Shown here piece after piece: positions 43,071-50,486 of a stretch of 64,000 nt of DNA. This stretch comes from Crocinitomicaceae bacterium (GTDB taxonomy: Bacteria > Bacteroidota > Bacteroidia > Flavobacteriales_D > Crocinitomicaceae). The translations under genes and the position numbers were made by a program. Under the pieces are notes generated by a model. The model was given only the letters and a program-made list of their open reading frames with translations. It did not search any database and was not told the origin of the DNA. The number at the start of each line of letters is the position of its first letter. The first letter of the stretch is position 1. The stretch is taken from contig JAURGK010000002.1 of assembly GCA_030833845.1 (NCBI GenBank), positions 62,001 through 126,000 on the forward strand, read 5' to 3'.

Positions 43071-43948
43071 GAATATTGATTACCGGTAGCAATGGATTAT
43101 TAGGCCAGAAAATCACAGCAATGTGTATGGCCAAAAAGCTGGAATTTTTAGCGACCTCCAGTGGCTTAAATCGTTTTTCTGTATGCCCAAAGGAGCGCTA
43201 TCAAACCCTCGATATCACCGACGAACAAAACATCCAAGAGGTAATCAATCAATACAAGCCCACCCACCTTATTCATACAGCGGCAATGACCAATGTGGAT
43301 CATTGTGAATTGCATCCTGAAGCTTGTGATTTGGTGAATCGACAGTCTGTTCAGATGCTTGTCAAATATTGTATTTTAAACCAAATTCATTTTCAATTAC
43401 TTTCTACAGATTTTGTTTTTGATGGCCAAGATGGCCCCTACCGAGAGGAAGATCAAACCAAGCCCTTGAGTGTATATGCCCGCTCAAAAGTTGAAGCCGA
43501 AAATATTGTTCAACAGGCCAAAGGGCTGAGTTATTCGATTGTTCGTACGATTATAGTTTATGGCAAGGGCGAAAACCTTTCAAGGTCTAATTTAATTTTA
43601 TGGGTAAAATCAGCGCTCGAAAAGCAAGAGCCCATGCAAATTATTGACGACCAATTCAGGGCGCCCACTTGGGCCAATGATTTGGCTTGGGCATGTTTGC
43701 GCATATGTCAGCTAAATGAAAGTGGTATTTTTCATATTTCGGGACCCGAAACTTTCTCCATATATGAGATAGTAAAGCGCATAGCAGCTTATTATAAATT
43801 GCCGCTAAATAATGTGAAAAAACTGAGTAGCCAAGAATTACAACAACCAGCCAAAAGACCTCCGCGCACAGGTTTTATCTTGGACAAAGCACGAATAAGG
43901 CTAGGTTACGATCCAAAAACCCTCGAACAAACACTCTCTGAACTATAA
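43067..43948 (+). CDS. NAD(P)-dependent sugar-nucleotide reductase, RmlD/SDR-like
   Basis: 293 residues. An extended short-chain dehydrogenase with the Rossmann motif TGSNGLLGQK at the N-terminus, HTAAMTNVDHCE typical of RmlD (dTDP-4-dehydrorhamnose reductase), the STDFVFDG segment, and the catalytic YARSK (Tyr-x-x-x-Lys). It probably reduces a nucleotide-linked 4-keto sugar, but no other rml genes are close, so the exact substrate is open. It is cytoplasmic and translationally coupled to the PspC gene. Confidence 0.85.
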   Translation: MRILITGSNGLLGQKITAMCMAKKLEFLATSSGLNRFSVCPKERYQTLDITDEQNIQEVINQYKPTHLIHTAAMTNVDHCELHPEACDLVNRQSVQMLVKYCILNQIHFQLLSTDFVFDGQDGPYREEDQTKPLSVYARSKVEAENIVQQAKGLSYSIVRTIIVYGKGENLSRSNLILWVKSALEKQEPMQIIDDQFRAPTWANDLAWACLRICQLNESGIFHISGPETFSIYEIVKRIAAYYKLPLNNVKKLSSQELQQPAKRPPRTGFILDKARIRLGYDPKTLEQTLSEL

Positions 43949-43949
43949 G

Positions 43950-43957
43950 TAAATTTG
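43950..43957 (+). promoter_or_regulatory. -7 promoter box for the NSS transporter gene
   Basis: TAAATTTG, perfect TAnnTTTG, begins just after the reductase stop and ends 30 nt before the ATG at 43988. Confidence 0.55.
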
Positions 43958-43987
43958 AGATAAATGCTTAAATTAGTTGATTAAGTT

Positions 43988-45496
43988 ATGACAAATCAAA
44001 CTAGCAACGGTTGGGGCTCGCGTATTGGCCTCATATTAGCAATGGCAGGAAATGCTGTTGGTCTTGGAAATTTCTTACGTTTTCCTGCTCAGGCAATCGA
44101 AAATGGCGGTGGTGCATTTATCATTCCGTATTTGGTTTGCTTTTTACTCATGGGCTTACCTCTATTATTCGTAGAGTGGGGCATGGGCCGTTATGGCGGA
44201 AGGCATGGACAGCATTCTACACCCTTTATTTTTGATGCCTTAGGAAAGGCTCCATATTGGAAATACTTTGGTGTATTTGGCATCTTTACCAATATTGCGG
44301 TAGCAGCGTTTTATTGTTATTTAGAGTCCTGGGCCTTGTCTTGGGCCTACCATTCGGTTGCTGGCACCTTTGACGGCATGACTCAAATTCAACTCAAAGA
44401 TTTTTTCACCAATTACATCGAACTTGGAAGTAATCAACCGGTTGTCTTTTGGATGATCTGTATCTTGATCAATACGTTCATACTTTCAAGAGGAATCAGT
44501 GGGGGTGTTGAAAAAGTGGCAAAAATTGGTATGCCTTTATTGCTTCTATTTGGACTCATTTTGGCCATCACAGGTATTACTTTGGAAGCTAAACCTGGCG
44601 GCGCGATCAATGATGGCCTGGTAGGATTGAATTATTTATGGTCACCGGATTTTTCTTCGATTTGGAGCTTTAAGGTTTGGGTCGCTGCAGCAGGTCAAAT
44701 CTTTTTTACCTTGTCTTTAGGAATGGGAAGTATTCATTGTTATGCTTCGTATCTGAATGCCAAAGAGGATGTTGCATTAAATGCCATGACTGCCGGCTGG
44801 ATGAATGAATTTGTTGAGGTAGTTTTAGGTTCTGCAATTATTATTCCAATATCCGTTGGGTTTTTGGGCATCGAAACTATTTCCGAAATGGTTTCTGGAG
44901 GATCCGGCCTGGGTATAGGTTTTGCTGTATTACCCCAACTCTTTGGCACCTGGGGTTGGTTTGGCACTCTGTCTGGCCTCATGTGGTTTGGCCTATTATT
45001 TTTTGCAGGGATCACCTCCTCTATGGCGATGGGCACACCACTTATGGGTTTTATGTCAGACAATTTCGGCTGGAAGTCTAAAAATGGCGCCTACTTATTT
45101 GGCGCTTTGATTCTAATTTTTGGTATTCCAACGGTACTTTCTCAAGACGCCTTTAATGAGTATGATTATTGGGCTGGAACGGTATCCTTGGTTGTATTTG
45201 CGATGGTTGAAATTGTTCTATTTGCATGGGTCATTGGAATTGATTCTGCTTGGGATGAGATCACGCGAGGAGCAGACATTAAGGTGCCGCTGATTTTTAA
45301 ATACATTATCAAATTCGTTTCGCCTGTTTTCCTAATTGTCGTTTTTGTAGGTGCCTTGCCTGACATCATTAAAAATGCAACAGCTGAAACTTCTTTCTAT
45401 GGATGGCTAGGAAGAGGCATGCTCCTTTTTCTTTTTGTAGCTATAGGCATTTTGGTGTCTGTTGCTAAGCGCAAACAATTAAATTCAATCAAATGA
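43988..45496 (+). CDS. Sodium-dependent transporter, NSS family
   Basis: 502 residues with about 11-12 membrane segments. The N-terminal motif GLILAMAGNAVGLGNFLRFP, with the unwound GNAVGLGN region of the sodium and substrate site, is the hallmark of the neurotransmitter:sodium symporter (LeuT-like) family. Bacterial members take up amino acids using sodium. Its stop overlaps the start of a 45-residue membrane peptide of the MetS type, a pairing known from MetPS methionine/alanine importers, so an amino acid substrate is likely. The specific amino acid cannot be read from sequence. Confidence 0.93.
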   Translation: MTNQTSNGWGSRIGLILAMAGNAVGLGNFLRFPAQAIENGGGAFIIPYLVCFLLMGLPLLFVEWGMGRYGGRHGQHSTPFIFDALGKAPYWKYFGVFGIFTNIAVAAFYCYLESWALSWAYHSVAGTFDGMTQIQLKDFFTNYIELGSNQPVVFWMICILINTFILSRGISGGVEKVAKIGMPLLLLFGLILAITGITLEAKPGGAINDGLVGLNYLWSPDFSSIWSFKVWVAAAGQIFFTLSLGMGSIHCYASYLNAKEDVALNAMTAGWMNEFVEVVLGSAIIIPISVGFLGIETISEMVSGGSGLGIGFAVLPQLFGTWGWFGTLSGLMWFGLLFFAGITSSMAMGTPLMGFMSDNFGWKSKNGAYLFGALILIFGIPTVLSQDAFNEYDYWAGTVSLVVFAMVEIVLFAWVIGIDSAWDEITRGADIKVPLIFKYIIKFVSPVFLIVVFVGALPDIIKNATAETSFYGWLGRGMLLFLFVAIGILVSVAKRKQLNSIK

Positions 45497-45630
45497 GTAC
45501 AGGTGCCTTAGTTCTTATGACTTCAGTTTGGTCTATTGTTATTCTCGTTACGGGATATTTCTTTTATCGCATCTTAACGATTCCAAAACACCAAGAGCCA
45601 GATTCCTTCTCTGACAACGACGATCAATAG
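45493..45630 (+). CDS. Small subunit of the NSS transporter (MetS-like)
   Basis: 45 residues, found by reading on from the transporter: ATG at 45493 overlaps the transporter stop as ATGA and the frame closes with TAG at 45628-45630. The peptide is MSTGALVLMTS, then one membrane helix (about residues 8-29), then an acidic tail ending DNDDQ. This matches the MetS-type small subunit that accompanies NSS transporters and is needed for activity of the large subunit in Corynebacterium. The overlap, single helix and tail charge all support a real gene. Gene-length annotation methods often miss it. Confidence 0.85.
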   Translation: MSTGALVLMTSVWSIVILVTGYFFYRILTIPKHQEPDSFSDNDDQ

Positions 45631-45709
45631 GTATAAATACCTAAAGGTTTTTGGATAAAAACCGCCTCTTGCAATAAGTTTTTAGGCGAAGCGTTCATTC
45701 GTGAATGAA
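45628..45709. repeat. Series of inverted repeats between the transporter and the HhH gene
   Basis: Four inverted repeats follow each other: TAGGTAT/ATACCTA at 45628-45643, GGTTTTT/AAAAACC at 45646-45663 with a GGAT loop, CGCCT/AGGCG at 45663-45688, and TTCATTC/GAATGAA at 45694-45709. The last contains the ATG of the next gene at 45705. The set could include a terminator and a structured leader. Confidence 0.6.
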
Positions 45710-46589
45710 AAAACCATTTGTCATTTTCTCCAAAAGAATGGAGCGCGGTGCTGTTTTGTGGTGCTTGATTTGTGTAGTTGCTATTTTTTTGCCTCGTATT
45801 GAGGCTTATTTATTTGCTCCGGACATCACTTATGAATGGTCTTACGAGGAAGAAGAAAACTGCAATTTTCACTCTAAACAAGGCTCGTTAAATGCAGGAG
45901 CGGCTCCAAATTATAAGAAATTATGGAAAAGGTGTGCGCCGTCGTCGCTATCTTTCGAAGATTGGCAAGCACTTGGCCTTTCACAAAAACAGGCTGCTTC
46001 ATTGCTGCGCTATCGAGACAAATACGGATTAAATTCTCTTGCCCAAATGCGCTCTATTCGTGTTCTTCCATCGGCTTTATTGGATAAAATCGCAGATTCA
46101 TTGATTTTTAAAAAGACAAGTCATGTCGCGCCTAAAGAATTTGCAGAGAATAAAGAACACTATGAAGTCCCCCAAACAAGCAAAGAGACAAAAATTGTAC
46201 GCCTTGAGCTCAATAAGGCAACTGAAGCTATGTTGGTGGCATTGCCAGGTATTGGGCACTATACGGCAATTAAAATACTTTCCTACCGTGATCAGTTGGG
46301 CGGGTTTTTAGCCCTAGAACAACTCTTTGAGATCAAAGGATTACCAATCGAGGCTATTGAGAAAGCACTCCCGTATTTGGATATTAAATCAACGATACAA
46401 AAATTAAAACTCAATGAGGTGAGTTATGAGCGTTTGAAACGGCATCCTTATTTAACATGGAATCAAGCCAACTCAATCATCAAAATGCGTACTCAAAAAG
46501 GTCAGTTCCAAAGCATTGAAGAAATTAAAGAGTCTGTATTAATTGACGAAGAAACATACAAAAAACTATTGCCTTATGTATCTTTGTGA
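45705..46589 (+). CDS. Helix-hairpin-helix protein, ComEA-like
   Basis: 294 residues with an N-terminal membrane segment (about 15-33), so it is anchored facing the periplasm. Three helix-hairpin-helix-type modules follow, at about 80-125, 160-210 (with ALPGIGHYTAIKIL, the classic G-I-G hairpin) and 225-290. ComEA-type proteins bind double-stranded DNA without sequence preference, in DNA uptake or at the envelope; the family in Bacteroidota has not been clearly tied to competence. The last codons overlap the promoter box of apt. No clear -7 box precedes it; the start codon lies inside an inverted repeat. Confidence 0.83.
   Translation: MKKPFVIFSKRMERGAVLWCLICVVAIFLPRIEAYLFAPDITYEWSYEEEENCNFHSKQGSLNAGAAPNYKKLWKRCAPSSLSFEDWQALGLSQKQAASLLRYRDKYGLNSLAQMRSIRVLPSALLDKIADSLIFKKTSHVAPKEFAENKEHYEVPQTSKETKIVRLELNKATEAMLVALPGIGHYTAIKILSYRDQLGGFLALEQLFEIKGLPIEAIEKALPYLDIKSTIQKLKLNEVSYERLKRHPYLTWNQANSIIKMRTQKGQFQSIEEIKESVLIDEETYKKLLPYVSL
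46579..46586 (+). promoter_or_regulatory. -7 promoter box of apt inside the end of the HhH gene
   Basis: TATCTTTG, perfect TAnnTTTG, lies within the last codons of the upstream gene (Val-Ser-Leu) and ends exactly 4 nt before the apt ATG at 46591; predicted leaderless transcript. Confidence 0.65.
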
Positions 46590-46590
46590 T

Positions 46591-47121
46591 ATGACTATAG
46601 AAGAAAAACTCAAAGCAGTAATACGCGACGTTCCTAATTTTCCAAAACCAGGAATTCTTTTTAAAGATATCTCCACAATTATGCTGAATGCTGAGGTTTC
46701 AAACGAAGTACTAAATCACTTGGTCGAAAAATACGAGCACGCCCAACTCGATGCAATTGCAGGTATAGAAAGCCGGGGATTTTTATTTGGATACCCCTTG
46801 GCAATGCGTTTGGGCCTACCCTTTATATTGATTAGAAAAGAAGGAAAACTTCCTTATGAAAAAATCAAGCATGCTTATGCCTTAGAATACGGCGAGGCGG
46901 TGATTGAAATGCATACCGATGCTGTTTGCGCAGGTCAAAAAGTACTCATCCATGATGACCTACTTGCCACCGGGGGTTCTGCTGCCGCTGCGGCAACCCT
47001 TATAGAAAAAAGTGGAGGAAAGGTCGCTGGCTTTGATTTTTTAGTTGCGCTCTCGTTTTTAGACGGACAAAAGCCACTTGAGGCCTTTAGTTCTCAAATT
47101 CATTCAATTGTAACTTATTAG
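46591..47121 (+). CDS. apt: Adenine phosphoribosyltransferase
   Basis: 176 residues from ATG 46591. A longer frame from 46543 lies entirely within the upstream gene and is rejected, because the promoter box ends 4 nt before this ATG and the product then begins MTIEEKLK as Apt proteins usually do. FPKPGILFKDIS near the N-terminus and the PRPP-binding motif IHDDLLATGGS are diagnostic. It salvages adenine to AMP in the cytoplasm. Confidence 0.96.
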   Translation: MTIEEKLKAVIRDVPNFPKPGILFKDISTIMLNAEVSNEVLNHLVEKYEHAQLDAIAGIESRGFLFGYPLAMRLGLPFILIRKEGKLPYEKIKHAYALEYGEAVIEMHTDAVCAGQKVLIHDDLLATGGSAAAAATLIEKSGGKVAGFDFLVALSFLDGQKPLEAFSSQIHSIVTY

Positions 47122-47145
47122 CAAAACTTCAGACCTCTGCTTTAA

Positions 47146-47187
47146 ATCAACAACTCCTTCATCAACAACTCCTCATCTATCAACAAC
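47146..47187 (+). repeat. Short direct repeats in the acyl-CoA dehydrogenase leader
   Basis: ATCAACAACTCCT occurs at 47146-47158 and again at 47161-47173 (15-bp period). A third partial copy, ATCAACAAC, is at 47179-47187, immediately before the ATG at 47188. The run occupies most of the gap after apt. Confidence 0.75.
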
Positions 47188-48327
47188 ATGACTAATTATT
47201 TTACTGAACAACAACAATTGCTTGCCCAAATGGTGCAGGATTTTGCCAAACAAGAAATCAAGCCACACCTCAGACACTGGGACGACCAAGAAATTTTCCC
47301 AATCGAGGTTTTTAAAAAAATGGGTGAACTTGGTTTGTTAGGTGTGTTCATTCCTGAAAATTATGGAGGATCTGGCTTTGGTTACAAGGAATACGCTACT
47401 ATATTAATGGAGCTTGGTAAAGTTTGTGGTGGAGTAGGGCTGAGTGTCGCCGCGCATAACTCCCTTTGCTCGGGGCATATTTTTTATCATGGATCAGAAA
47501 CCCAAAAGCAAAAATATCTGCCAAAATTGGCTAGTGGCGAGTGGATTGGGGCCTGGGGCCTTACTGAAGCCAACACAGGATCTGATGCCATGCGCATGAA
47601 GGCCACTGCTGTCCAAGATGGCGATCATTGGGTAATCAATGGCTCTAAAAATTGGATAACACATGGTTTGAGTGCCGATGTTGCAGTTGTGCTAATTCGT
47701 ACCGGAGATTTACTAGACAGCCATGGAATAACGGCATTCATCATCGAAAAAGACACCCCTGGTTTTTCTGCAGTTAAAATCAAAGATAAATTAGGCGTAC
47801 GTGCCAGCGAAACCGCAGAACTCATCTTTGACAATGTGCGCATACCTCAGCAAAATGTAATAGGCGCGGTTGGTGAAGGCTTTAAGCAAGCAATGCAGGT
47901 ATTAGATGGCGGGCGCATTTCCATTGCCTCATTGAGTTGTGGTATTGCTAGAGGGGCGTTCGAGGCAGCAGTTAAATATGCCAAAGAGCGCGAGCAGTTC
48001 GGTCAGCCCATTGCTCATTTTCAAGCCATTGGGTTCAAATTGGCAGACATGGCTACCCAAATAGAAGCTGCAGAACTACTCACCTTTCAGGCGGCAGCCA
48101 AGAAAGATAACAAAGTTGCAGTGACCAAAGAAAGTGCTTTTGCAAAATATTATGCCTCCGAGGTTGCAGTTAAATGTGGCAATGAAGCAGTTCAAATCAT
48201 GGGGGGCTATGGTTATACCAAAGAGTATCCTGCCGAGAAATATTTGAGAGATGCCAAACTAATGACCATAGGGGAGGGGACATCTGAAATTCAAAAAATT
48301 GTTATTTCAAGAGAAATTTTGAAATAA
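47188..48327 (+). CDS. Acyl-CoA dehydrogenase
   Basis: 379 residues, the normal length. FAD-binding and substrate segments include AWGLTEANTGSDA and WITHGLSADV; the C-terminal part carries GGYGYTKEYPAEKYLRDAK and IGEGTSEIQ, where the Glu of the E-G-T motif is the likely catalytic base. It introduces the alpha-beta double bond in fatty-acyl-CoA or branched short-chain acyl-CoA oxidation, passing electrons to ETF. Chain-length preference is not evident. It is preceded by a run of short direct repeats and no clear -7 box. Confidence 0.94.
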   Translation: MTNYFTEQQQLLAQMVQDFAKQEIKPHLRHWDDQEIFPIEVFKKMGELGLLGVFIPENYGGSGFGYKEYATILMELGKVCGGVGLSVAAHNSLCSGHIFYHGSETQKQKYLPKLASGEWIGAWGLTEANTGSDAMRMKATAVQDGDHWVINGSKNWITHGLSADVAVVLIRTGDLLDSHGITAFIIEKDTPGFSAVKIKDKLGVRASETAELIFDNVRIPQQNVIGAVGEGFKQAMQVLDGGRISIASLSCGIARGAFEAAVKYAKEREQFGQPIAHFQAIGFKLADMATQIEAAELLTFQAAAKKDNKVAVTKESAFAKYYASEVAVKCGNEAVQIMGGYGYTKEYPAEKYLRDAKLMTIGEGTSEIQKIVISREILK

Positions 48328-48330
48328 TCT

Positions 48331-48360
48331 TTGCAGAATTGATTTTCTCTCGTATCTTTG
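48331..48360 (+). promoter_or_regulatory. rpsU promoter (-33 TTG and -7 box)
   Basis: TTG at 48331-48333 and a perfect TATCTTTG box at 48353-48360 are separated by 19 nt, the canonical Bacteroidota layout. The box lies 34 nt before the ATG at 48395, giving a leader of about 28 nt with no AGGAG-type sequence. Confidence 0.75.
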
Positions 48361-48394
48361 CCACCCTAAGTCGAAAACAAAGAAATTTATACAT

Positions 48395-48586
48395 ATGTTG
48401 ATCATTCCAATTAAAGAAGGCGAAAACATCGAACGCGCATTGAAAAAGTACAAAAAGAAGTACGAAAAAACCAATGTGATGAAACAGCTTCGTGGTCGTA
48501 AAGAGTTCGAAAAACCATCGGTTTCTCGTCGTCAGGAAATTATCCGTGCAGCATACAAGCAAAGAATGCAAAGTCAACAATTGTAA
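48395..48586 (+). CDS. rpsU: 30S ribosomal protein bS21
   Basis: 63 residues, basic, starting MLIIPIKEGENIERALKKYK as Bacteroidota bS21 proteins do. Tyr54 is present (RAAYKQ). In Flavobacterium johnsoniae, bS21 Tyr54 is reported to contact the 3' end of 16S rRNA and help hide the anti-Shine-Dalgarno sequence, which explains the rarity of such sites in the phylum. A strong Shine-Dalgarno sequence before rpsU, reported in F. johnsoniae as an autoregulatory signal, is not visible here. The gene is followed by a terminator and then xerC, a pairing common in this phylum. Confidence 0.96.
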   Translation: MLIIPIKEGENIERALKKYKKKYEKTNVMKQLRGRKEFEKPSVSRRQEIIRAAYKQRMQSQQL

Positions 48587-48611
48587 CCAATTGTTCATTT
48601 AATACGTATAC

Positions 48612-48635
48612 AAAGGAGCTTCGGCTCCTTTTTTT
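48612..48635 (+). terminator. Intrinsic terminator after rpsU, abutting the xerC start
   Basis: An 8-bp perfect stem (48612-48619 with 48624-48631) has a TTCG tetraloop and a run of seven T (48629-48635). The xerC ATG begins at 48636, directly after the last T. Confidence 0.88.
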
Positions 48636-49514
48636 ATGCTCCAAGATTTCGAAAATTTTTTACGCCAAGAAAAACGCTATTCAGCGCATACTTGCCTGGC
48701 ATACATGCATGACATCGAACAATTTAGTGTCTATGCAGATTGTCGGCAACTTGAAGATTGGAAAGAGCAGCATAACGGCACGATACGGGGCTGGATTGTA
48801 GACTTGCTGAATACTGGTTTGAGCAAACGGTCTGTGAATCGCAAGTTGGCATCACTGCGGACTTTATACAAATGGATGCTAAAAGAGGGCCTAACAGATG
48901 AAAATCCTATGACCCGCATTCAAGGTCCGAAGTCAGAAAAACGCCTTCCGGCCTTTGTTAAAGAATCTGAATTAGCACCTCAAAAAGTCTCCTTATTGTT
49001 CTCTTCGGACTTCGAAGGCTTGCGTAACGAACTCATTATAGAGTTATTTTATCAAACCGGCATACGACTTTCAGAACTCATTGATTTGAAAGATGCTGCC
49101 GTTCAGGGCCAATCAATAAAGGTGCTGGGAAAAAGGAATAAAGAAAGAATCATTCCAATTACCTCTGAATTGCTTGCAAAAATTGAAAAATACCGGATTG
49201 CAAAAAAAGCTCTTTCCCTAGATCATCCTTGTCTGCTACTTCGCATGAATGGAAAGCCGCTTTACCCTCAACTGGTTTATAGGATGGTGAAGGCAACTCT
49301 GAGCACGCTGAGTGGTGTTGAAAAGCGGAGCCCACATGTATTGAGGCATACTTTTGCAACTCATATGCTCAATAATGGGGCAGGTTTAGAGACACTCAAA
49401 GATTTATTAGGCCATGCCAATCTTTCTGCAACCCAAGTTTATACCCACAATTCTTTTGCACAACTAAAAAAAGCCTACGGAACGGCACATCCAAGGGCGC
49501 TTAAATCCAATTAA
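48636..49514 (+). CDS. xerC: Tyrosine recombinase XerC
   Basis: 292 residues. An N-terminal SAM-like core-binding domain (about 1-90) is followed by the catalytic domain with the full residue set: Arg144, Lys166, His234, Arg237, His260 and Tyr269. Xer recombinases resolve chromosome dimers at dif with FtsK. The length and position after rpsU support a housekeeping XerC/D rather than a mobile-element integrase; no attachment sites or element genes surround it. The ATG follows the rpsU terminator with no promoter box between, so expression presumably relies on read-through. In many relatives a hibernation factor gene follows xerC; here a PfkB kinase does. Confidence 0.92.
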   Translation: MLQDFENFLRQEKRYSAHTCLAYMHDIEQFSVYADCRQLEDWKEQHNGTIRGWIVDLLNTGLSKRSVNRKLASLRTLYKWMLKEGLTDENPMTRIQGPKSEKRLPAFVKESELAPQKVSLLFSSDFEGLRNELIIELFYQTGIRLSELIDLKDAAVQGQSIKVLGKRNKERIIPITSELLAKIEKYRIAKKALSLDHPCLLLRMNGKPLYPQLVYRMVKATLSTLSGVEKRSPHVLRHTFATHMLNNGAGLETLKDLLGHANLSATQVYTHNSFAQLKKAYGTAHPRALKSN

Positions 49515-49530
49515 ATAAGTACTTAAGCGC
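49497..49530. repeat. Inverted repeat over the xerC stop codon
   Basis: GCGCTTAA at 49497-49504 and TTAAGCGC at 49523-49530 form perfect 8-bp arms with an 18-nt loop that contains the xerC stop. No T-tract follows, so it is not a standard terminator. Confidence 0.5.
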
Positions 49531-49540
49531 TGAAAATACC

Positions 49541-49548
49541 TATCTTTG
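49541..49548 (+). promoter_or_regulatory. -7 promoter box for the PfkB kinase gene
   Basis: TATCTTTG, perfect TAnnTTTG, ends 17 nt before the ATG at 49566 (leader about 11-13 nt). Confidence 0.6.
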
Positions 49549-49565
49549 CCGCACAAATCATTCAT

Positions 49566-50486
49566 ATGAAATTAGCAGCAGTTGGTAGTGTCGCTTTTGA
49601 TGCCATCGAAACACCTTTTGGAAAGACCGATAAAATAGTTGGCGGCGCCGGAACTTATATTTCTTTAGCCTCTTCTTTTTTTGTGAATCATCAAAGCCTC
49701 ATCTCTGTAGTTGGGGGAGATTTCCCCAAGCCATTTCTGGAATTATTGAAATCAAGAGGTATTGACATCAGTGGGGTACAGGTCAAAGAAAACGAGAAAA
49801 CATTTTTTTGGTCAGGTAAATATCATACCGACCTCAATTCCCGCGACACCCTCATTACGGAGCTAAATGTACTCGGTGATTTTGAACCGATGGTGCCCGA
49901 TGTGGCGCAACAAGCGGAATTTTTAATGTTGGGTAACCTCAGCCCTGCTGTTCAATTATCTGTTATTAAACAAATGGCAAATCGTCCGAAATTAATAGCC
50001 ATGGATACCATGAATTTTTGGATGGATATCGCTTTAGAAGATCTCAAAGAAACGCTCAAGCATATCGATGTGCTAATTATCAATGACGAAGAGGCCCGGC
50101 AGTTATCAGGAATATATTCATTGCGCAAGGCAGCAGATGTCATCAGGGCACTCGGACCCAAGATTTTGATCATCAAGAAAGGTGAACATGGCGCCTTGTT
50201 GTTTCATGAAAAAAATGTTTTCTACGCACCGGCATTGCCACTAGAGGAAGTGTTTGACCCAACAGGTGCCGGCGACACCTTTGCTGGTGGATTTATGGGT
50301 TATTTGGCAGCTGCGCCAAAGTTAGATTTTGACACCATGAAACGCGCAATAATTGCGGGTTCTGCTTTGGCTTCTTTCTGTGTTGAAAAGTTCGGTACCG
50401 AAAGATTGTTAGAAATCACAGCGCAAGACTTAAACGAGCGTATGCAAGCCTTTGTCACCTTATCTACCTTTCAATTAGAAGCATAA
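49566..50486 (+). CDS. PfkB family carbohydrate or nucleoside kinase
   Basis: 306 residues. The N-terminal GSVAFDAIETPFG opens the ribokinase fold, and the C-terminal signature DPTGAGDTFAGGF contains the catalytic Asp237. The family phosphorylates sugars, nucleosides or related alcohols with ATP. The sequence lacks the features that would let me separate ribokinase from adenosine-kinase-like types. It is the first of four genes (kinase, DUF349, membrane protein, glycosyltransferase) whose ends overlap or nearly touch; its stop overlaps the DUF349 start by 1 bp. Confidence 0.88.
   Translation: MKLAAVGSVAFDAIETPFGKTDKIVGGAGTYISLASSFFVNHQSLISVVGGDFPKPFLELLKSRGIDISGVQVKENEKTFFWSGKYHTDLNSRDTLITELNVLGDFEPMVPDVAQQAEFLMLGNLSPAVQLSVIKQMANRPKLIAMDTMNFWMDIALEDLKETLKHIDVLIINDEEARQLSGIYSLRKAADVIRALGPKILIIKKGEHGALLFHEKNVFYAPALPLEEVFDPTGAGDTFAGGFMGYLAAAPKLDFDTMKRAIIAGSALASFCVEKFGTERLLEITAQDLNERMQAFVTLSTFQLEA

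Noticed and set aside
44740..45063. Long antisense reading frames inside the NSS transporter and other genes
   Set aside because: They follow the codon pattern of the real gene on the other strand, lack promoters and start contexts, and overlap strongly supported genes.
46543..46590. Longer apt frame from 46543
   Set aside because: The extension lies inside the upstream gene, and the promoter box directly before 46591 fixes the shorter start.
48636..49514. A tyrosine recombinase as a sign of a mobile element
   Set aside because: Size, position after rpsU and absence of attachment sites or element genes all point to housekeeping XerC.
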